A stretch of 7,686 bases of DNA from Bifidobacteriaceae bacterium (GTDB lineage: Bacteria > Actinomycetota > Actinomycetes > Actinomycetales > WQXJ01), in contig JAITIG010000069.1 in the NCBI GenBank assembly GCA_031279575.1, forward strand, positions 1-7,686. Reading direction: 5' to 3'. The position numbers were made by a program, and so were the translations under genes. Of this stretch, positions 4,953 through 7,686 are shown one piece after another (within the stretch, counting starts at the first letter, position 1; every line of letters begins with the position of its first letter). Below the pieces are notes generated by a model. That model had not been told where the DNA came from. It saw only the letters and a program-made list of their open reading frames with translations, and ran no database searches.

Positions 4953-5233
4953 GCGCCGGCCCCGCCGTCCAGGCCGCCGGCGACAGAACGCAGGCGGGCG
5001 TCCGCCGGGGCGGCGCCTTGCGAGGCGGCCGGCGGTTTGTCGGGCAGCTCGCGGGGCAGATAGGACCCGACCAGGAGCACCAGTTTGAACAATTCCGCGG
5101 TCGCGTCCGAAGCGGCCTTGGCGACCCCGGGCGCGCCGGCGTAGACCAAGTGGGCCGCCAAGTTCGCGCACGCGAAGTAGGCCGCCTCCAGTCCCTCTTG
5201 AGCCTGGTCGCGGGCCTTCTCATAGCTCATCAT
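4949..5233 (-). CDS. Hypothetical small helical protein
   Basis: This is a 94-residue protein if ATG 5233 is used, with GGGGG eight bases upstream; ATG at 5230, 5248 or 5254 are alternatives. It overlaps the end of the DUF7352-like gene by 14 bases. The first 60 residues look fully helical, with a charged start (SYEKARDQAQEGLEAAYFACANLA) and a more hydrophobic stretch (AELFKLVLLVGSYL, about residues 47-60). The last 30 residues are Ala/Pro/Gly-rich. No motif or family is recognised. Confidence 0.6.
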   Translation of the reverse strand: MMSYEKARDQAQEGLEAAYFACANLAAHLVYAGAPGVAKAASDATAELFKLVLLVGSYLPRELPDKPPAASQGAAPADARLRSVAGGLDGGAGA

Positions 5234-5537
5234 CAGGGATTCCCCCATCCTCATCGTCGATTAGAAGCACATGCCAAACCAGGCCGGCCGCGTCCACGGC
5301 GGTCCCCACCGGCCTCCGGCCGGCGGCGGGATACCGCCAGCCGGTGCCCACCACCGCGAAGGCCGCCCGCCGGGACGGGGCGGCGGAGTCCGCCTCGTAC
5401 CACAGGTCCACCCAGCCGTCCGCTGTGCGGGACGGGGCTGCCCGCGCCCACCCAAGCGGCCAAACAAACTGGTCGTAGACCGCATTCACGCGCCCGATCT
5501 CCAGGGGGGCGCGGTGGACGGCCCTGAACGCGGTCAT
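5220..5537 (-). CDS. DUF7352-like phage protein
   Basis: The 105-residue protein follows the pattern of small actinophage proteins of the DUF7352 kind: an initial FRAVHRAPLEIG strand, a central DGWVDLWYEAD block, then AFAVVGTGWRYP, PVGTAVDAAG and LVWHVLLIDDED. The VGTG followed by VGT and LVWHV are the hallmarks used. In the family these are compact beta proteins of unknown function found in early regions of phages. ATG 5537 forms an ATGA overlap with the upstream membrane gene. The ribosome site is weak (only GGCGGCGGCGC before it), so translation probably relies on coupling. The acidic C-terminus (DDEDGGIPDDEL) overlaps the next gene. Confidence 0.65.
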   Translation of the reverse strand: MTAFRAVHRAPLEIGRVNAVYDQFVWPLGWARAAPSRTADGWVDLWYEADSAAPSRRAAFAVVGTGWRYPAAGRRPVGTAVDAAGLVWHVLLIDDEDGGIPDDEL

Positions 5538-5653
5538 TTGCGCCGCCGCCGGCTAGCCAGCGCATCCCACACCAAGTCGGCCAGCATCATGAACAGGAGC
5601 ACCGGGCAGAGCGCGGCCGCGCCGACAGCCAGATCCATCCACGCGTCCAGCAT
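5534..5653 (-). CDS. 39-residue single-span membrane miniprotein
   Basis: ATG 5653 shares a TGATG overlap with the HTH gene stop, and the TGA at 5534-5536 forms an ATGA overlap with the next gene. The frame therefore fits exactly between its neighbours. The protein has a hydrophobic stretch at about residues 8-28 (LAVGAAALCPVLLFMMLADLV) and ends with SRRRRK, placing the C-terminus inside by the positive-inside rule. It resembles many small phage membrane proteins of unknown role. GGGAGGG ahead of the start, within the end of the HTH gene, can serve as ribosome site. Confidence 0.7.
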   Translation of the reverse strand: MLDAWMDLAVGAAALCPVLLFMMLADLVWDALASRRRRK

Positions 5654-5886
5654 CAGGCCGCCCTCCCTCGGCGGCGGCGCGCCGGCTGGCACTCGTACAA
5701 GGCGAGGACGTCCGCCCCCAGGACGCGCAGCAGGCCCGGCTTGCGCCGGTAGGAGGCAAGGGACCCGTCAGCGATGCGGCGGCGGATGGTCCGCGCGGAG
5801 ACGCCTATCAGCTCGCCCGCTTGGTCGAGGGTGAGCAGGTCGCGGGACTGGGCGCGGGTCGGCGGCGGCGCCGCCCGGCGGGTCAC
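5653..5886 (-). CDS. Excisionase-family helix-turn-helix protein
   Basis: The 77-residue protein has the HTH_17/excisionase (MerR-like winged helix) signature: LLTLDQAGELIGVSARTIRR at residues 17-36, then RIADGSLASYRRKPGLLRVLGADVLALYE at 37-65. The first helix, recognition helix and wing-like R-x-K stretch are in their usual places and the length is typical. In phages such proteins act as excisionases (Xis) or as small transcription regulators by binding bent DNA; no integrase or attachment site is in the window, so excision is not shown. GTG 5886 forms a GTGA overlap with the preceding gene. It is followed immediately by the 39-residue membrane gene. Confidence 0.8.
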   Translation of the reverse strand: MTRRAAPPPTRAQSRDLLTLDQAGELIGVSARTIRRRIADGSLASYRRKPGLLRVLGADVLALYECQPARRRRGRAA

Positions 5887-6269
5887 CGCCCGCCCCCCAA
5901 GGCGGGCGCGCGGCGGACGGCCCGGTCGGCGTCGGCCAACAGGCGGACCATGGCGGCGAACCGGCCATCGCCGCCCGCGGGCGCGCTGGGGGCGGGCTCG
6001 GGCGCGGGGTCCCAGGCGGCCCGCCAGCCAGGCGGCGGCGGCCCGTACTCGTCGTCCGGGAGGTCCAGCAGCAGCGCAGGCGCGTCCACCCTGGCCGGCG
6101 GGGGCGCCGGATGCCGGTGAACCCCCAGCCACCGTTTCGCGGCCGGGGTGCGGACCGAGGCGGCCGCCAGGTTCTCGGCCGGGCCGCAACGGTCGCAGCA
6201 CAAGAGCATCACGCCGCCAACATGCTCGAACCGGACCGGCTGCGCCGCCGCCGGCTCGGCGGCGCTCAC
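5883..6269 (-). CDS. Hypothetical 128-residue protein with Cys cluster
   Basis: GTG 6269 overlaps the upstream stop by four bases (GTGA), with AAGGGG upstream. Residues 20-28 carry VMLLCCDRC (C24, C25, C28), followed further on by VHRHP (H51, H53). This may be a partial zinc site, but a full set of ligands in conventional spacing is not visible. The middle is Pro/Asp-rich (LPDDEYGPPPPGW), the end helical and basic (FAAMVRLLADADRAVRR, about residues 104-120). No family recognised. Operon position before the HTH protein is the only functional clue. Confidence 0.6.
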   Translation of the reverse strand: MSAAEPAAAQPVRFEHVGGVMLLCCDRCGPAENLAAASVRTPAAKRWLGVHRHPAPPPARVDAPALLLDLPDDEYGPPPPGWRAAWDPAPEPAPSAPAGGDGRFAAMVRLLADADRAVRRAPALGGGR

Positions 6270-6616
6270 GACCCCGCCCCTTTAAGTTCGGACTGCAACC
6301 GCCGGTAGTAGGCGGCGTCATGGCCGATCTCCGACAACAAGTTCAGGAAGCCCTCGCAGCCCACCTCTGAGATCGCGGGCCAAACCGCCGCGCCCAGGTC
6401 CGCCAGCGGGTGGAGGCGCGACCGCGGCATCGGCGGCCCGGGCTGCGGCTCGGGGCGGTTCCACCGGCCCGACTGGGCCACCACCCCCACCAGATCTGTT
6501 ATAAGGGCGACCACAACCTTGAACACCGCCGGGTCGGAGGTGGCGGCGGCCATGCCCGCCAGGAACGCGAACCTAGCCGCCGCCCCCTCCGAGGCGGAAC
6601 CGCTCTGAGATGCCAT
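6266..6616 (-). CDS. Hypothetical 116-residue protein
   Basis: The frame is open further upstream, but residues before Met 6616 look like non-coding translation. GAGG sits about ten bases before this ATG and AGAGGACTG matches the sequence before the gene starting at 7031, so 6616 is preferred. Residues 13-50 are mostly hydrophobic and helical (AARFAFLAGMAAATSDPAVF and then VVVALITDLVGVVA); this may be one amphipathic or weak membrane helix. The C-terminal half (AAVWPAISEVGCEGFLNLLS, about residues 76-95) also looks helical, ending YYRRLQSELKGAGS. Not a recognised family. Confidence 0.6.
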   Translation of the reverse strand: MASQSGSASEGAAARFAFLAGMAAATSDPAVFKVVVALITDLVGVVAQSGRWNRPEPQPGPPMPRSRLHPLADLGAAVWPAISEVGCEGFLNLLSEIGHDAAYYRRLQSELKGAGS

Positions 6617-6788
6617 ACCAATCAGTCCTCTAATAGCGGCGGCCCCGGGGGGCCGCCTGGTCACATGGGCGGGTGTCTGGGGAGGCCCGCGCCGGCGGTT
6701 GCGAGGCCTGCCCGGCGCGGGCCCAGGCGGCCCTTCAGACAGGCCGCTCGCGCCGCGCCCTCCCCAAGACGCGGCGCGAGACACAGCG
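6617..6788. other. 172-base gap with a GC hairpin
   Basis: This is the largest gap in the upstream half of the operon. It contains a 7-bp perfect stem (6638-6644 with 6651-6657, loop of 6) followed on the minus strand by GCTATTAGAGGACTG rather than a T-run. A short in-frame stretch ending at 6661 has no good start. I see no convincing promoter. The hairpin may protect or attenuate the downstream message. Confidence 0.4.
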
Positions 6789-7031
6789 CTACTCGCGGGC
6801 CGGCCGGCCAACCGGGCGGCGGCCCGCCTGGCGCGCCTCGCGCCGCAATTCCCCGGCCACAGCCTGGACCGTCCGCAGGACGCGGCCCCGCTCCGCTCCC
6901 AACGCCTCGAACTCGCCGACCAGGGCCTCCACGCGGGCCCGCGCGTCGGCCGCCAACGCGAACGACGCCGGATCGCCGCAAGCCCGCCCGCCGCCGGCGT
7001 CCGCGCCGGCGACAGCCGCCGGGGCGCCCAT
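6789..7031 (-). CDS. Hypothetical 80-residue coiled-coil-like protein
   Basis: ATG 7031 forms a TGATG overlap with the preceding gene and has GAGGA four to eight bases upstream. After a Gly/Ala-rich start, residues 27-65 read as one long charged helix with regular hydrophobic spacing (ARVEALVGEFEALGAERGRV and then LRTVQAVAGELRREAR), typical of a short coiled coil. It ends with a basic tail. This could be a small dimerising or scaffold-like protein. No family recognised. Confidence 0.65.
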   Translation of the reverse strand: MGAPAAVAGADAGGGRACGDPASFALAADARARVEALVGEFEALGAERGRVLRTVQAVAGELRREARQAGRRPVGRPARE

Positions 7032-7420
7032 CAGTCCTCGCCCCCGCCGCCGGTCCCGCCGGCCCCGTCGTCAAGCAGCGCGGTCAGGACCACCACCACC
7101 GTCGCGGCCAGGTCCGCCACGCCGGCCGCGAGATGGGCGGGCGGCACCCACCGGGCCTCCCACCGCTCCGCCCCGTCGACGGCGCCGCCCAACGCCTGAG
7201 CGTCCGCCAGCGCGGTCTTCGCGGCGTCCTCGTCCACAGACCCCGCCCGCCCCATCGCGAAAGCGACGCCGGCGCAGACTTGCGCTTGGTTCCACAAGCT
7301 CGCCGCCACAGCAGGAGCGCCCGCCGGCAGCAGGTTCGCGGGCATCAGATCCCACACAACCCTGCTTTGCCGCATGAAAGCCGCCGCGTCCGCCGGCGGC
7401 AACACCAACACTTCACCCAT
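7031..7420 (-). CDS. Hypothetical 129-residue protein
   Basis: ATG 7420 is chosen over the GTG one codon earlier because AAGGAGG, the best ribosome site in the window, lies seven bases upstream. The start overlaps the previous stop (TGATG). The protein begins GEVLVLPPADAAAFMRQSRV and is mostly helical with an Ala/Val-rich hydrophobic segment near the end (AAGVADLAATVVVVLTALLD, about residues 98-117), followed by a flexible acidic Gly tail. The hydrophobic segment could be a buried helix or a membrane span. No family recognised. Confidence 0.65.
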   Translation of the reverse strand: MGEVLVLPPADAAAFMRQSRVVWDLMPANLLPAGAPAVAASLWNQAQVCAGVAFAMGRAGSVDEDAAKTALADAQALGGAVDGAERWEARWVPPAHLAAGVADLAATVVVVLTALLDDGAGGTGGGGED

Positions 7421-7686
7421 CACACAACCTCCTTGTCCGATGCCGCATCAGCGGCCTGATCACCATCCGCCGAGGCGGCCAACGCCGCCTCCAGCAGCTC
7501 CAGCAGCCGCGCCCGGTCCTGAGCGTTGCGAGGGCGGCGCGGCTCGACCCGCTCAACGGCGGCGACCGCGCTGCGCGCCGTCGCTGCTTTCAACCAGACG
7601 CGTCCCTGGTTGCGAGGCGCGCTGCGAGCGCCAACCAAAAGCTGCAACGCGGCCGAGAACCGCTCCCGCGCGATCCCGGCGGCCGC
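7420..7686 (-). CDS. Partial hypothetical protein, 5' end outside the window
   Basis: The frame ending with TGA at 7420-7422 stays open to the last base of the window, with good G/C third positions, so at least 88 C-terminal residues are present and the true start is beyond 7686. A TTG at 7647 is a possible internal start, but it has no good ribosome site. The visible part is Ala/Arg-rich and helical (LQLLVGARS, WLKAATARSAVAAVERVE, RARLLELLEAALAASAD) and ends acidic (ADAASDKEVV). Function unknown. The next gene is coupled through the TGATG overlap. Confidence 0.6.
   Translation of the reverse strand, partial: AAAGIARERFSAALQLLVGARSAPRNQGRVWLKAATARSAVAAVERVEPRRPRNAQDRARLLELLEAALAASADGDQAADAASDKEVV

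Noticed and set aside
2088..5527. Long plus-strand open frames at 2088-3041, 3139-4365 and 4400-5527
   Set aside because: Stops are rare in such GC-rich DNA. Their translations are low-complexity and overlap well-supported minus-strand genes.
5653..5886. Calling the HTH protein a proven excisionase with a nearby attachment site
   Set aside because: No integrase, tRNA gene or attachment-core repeat is visible in the window.
5653..6321. 222-residue version of the HTH gene starting at 6321
   Set aside because: The first 145 residues are the wrong frame of the preceding gene. GTG 5886 with its GTGA overlap is the natural start.
6266..6811. 181-residue version of the gene ending at 6266
   Set aside because: The extra N-terminal part is Pro/Arg-rich without structure and has no ribosome site.

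Overview
The window is very GC-rich DNA. Every gene I can support lies on the minus strand, so transcription runs from position 7686 towards position 1. The composition, the GTG/TTG starts and the families present (actinophage-type HNH proteins, an excisionase-like helix-turn-helix, a DUF7352-like protein, zinc-ribbon miniproteins) suggest a phage or prophage of a high-GC actinobacterium. No capsid, tail, terminase, integrase or tRNA gene is visible, so the host is not fixed by the sequence. The window looks like part of the early/replication arm of such a phage, ending near where packaging genes often begin.

Layout in the direction of transcription: (a) 7686-6266 holds four small proteins of unknown function; the first is cut by the window edge and a 172-base gap precedes the fourth. 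(b) 6269-4949 holds a Cys-containing unknown protein, an excisionase-like HTH protein, a 39-residue membrane protein, a DUF7352-like protein and a small helical protein. (c) 4952-3907 holds an unknown protein overlapped in another frame by a 28-residue membrane protein, then a 222-residue protein with an acidic tail, then a 39-residue zinc ribbon. (d) 3870-1139 holds a 492-residue replication-type protein with an HNH module and an internal duplication, a 246-residue protein with a reduced zinc ribbon, an 80-residue unknown and a small HTH protein. (e) 1018-72 holds a second, free-standing HNH endonuclease, an unassigned 311-base stretch with hairpins, and a small zinc-finger protein.

Most neighbouring genes overlap by one base (TGATG) or four bases (GTGA/ATGA). 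This points to one long polycistronic message with translational coupling. I see no convincing rho-independent terminator. The likely shared theme is phage DNA replication, DNA binding and preparation for packaging. The many tiny membrane and zinc proteins are candidates for host-interaction or regulatory roles, but their functions are unknown.

Several genes below are too short for routine ORF calling (28-39 residues). They were recognised from start/stop overlap, Shine-Dalgarno sequences and protein character. The most notable observations are the 28-residue membrane ORF inside another frame, the 92-bp in-frame duplication in the replication protein, and the 311-base region between the free-standing HNH gene and the zinc-finger gene.
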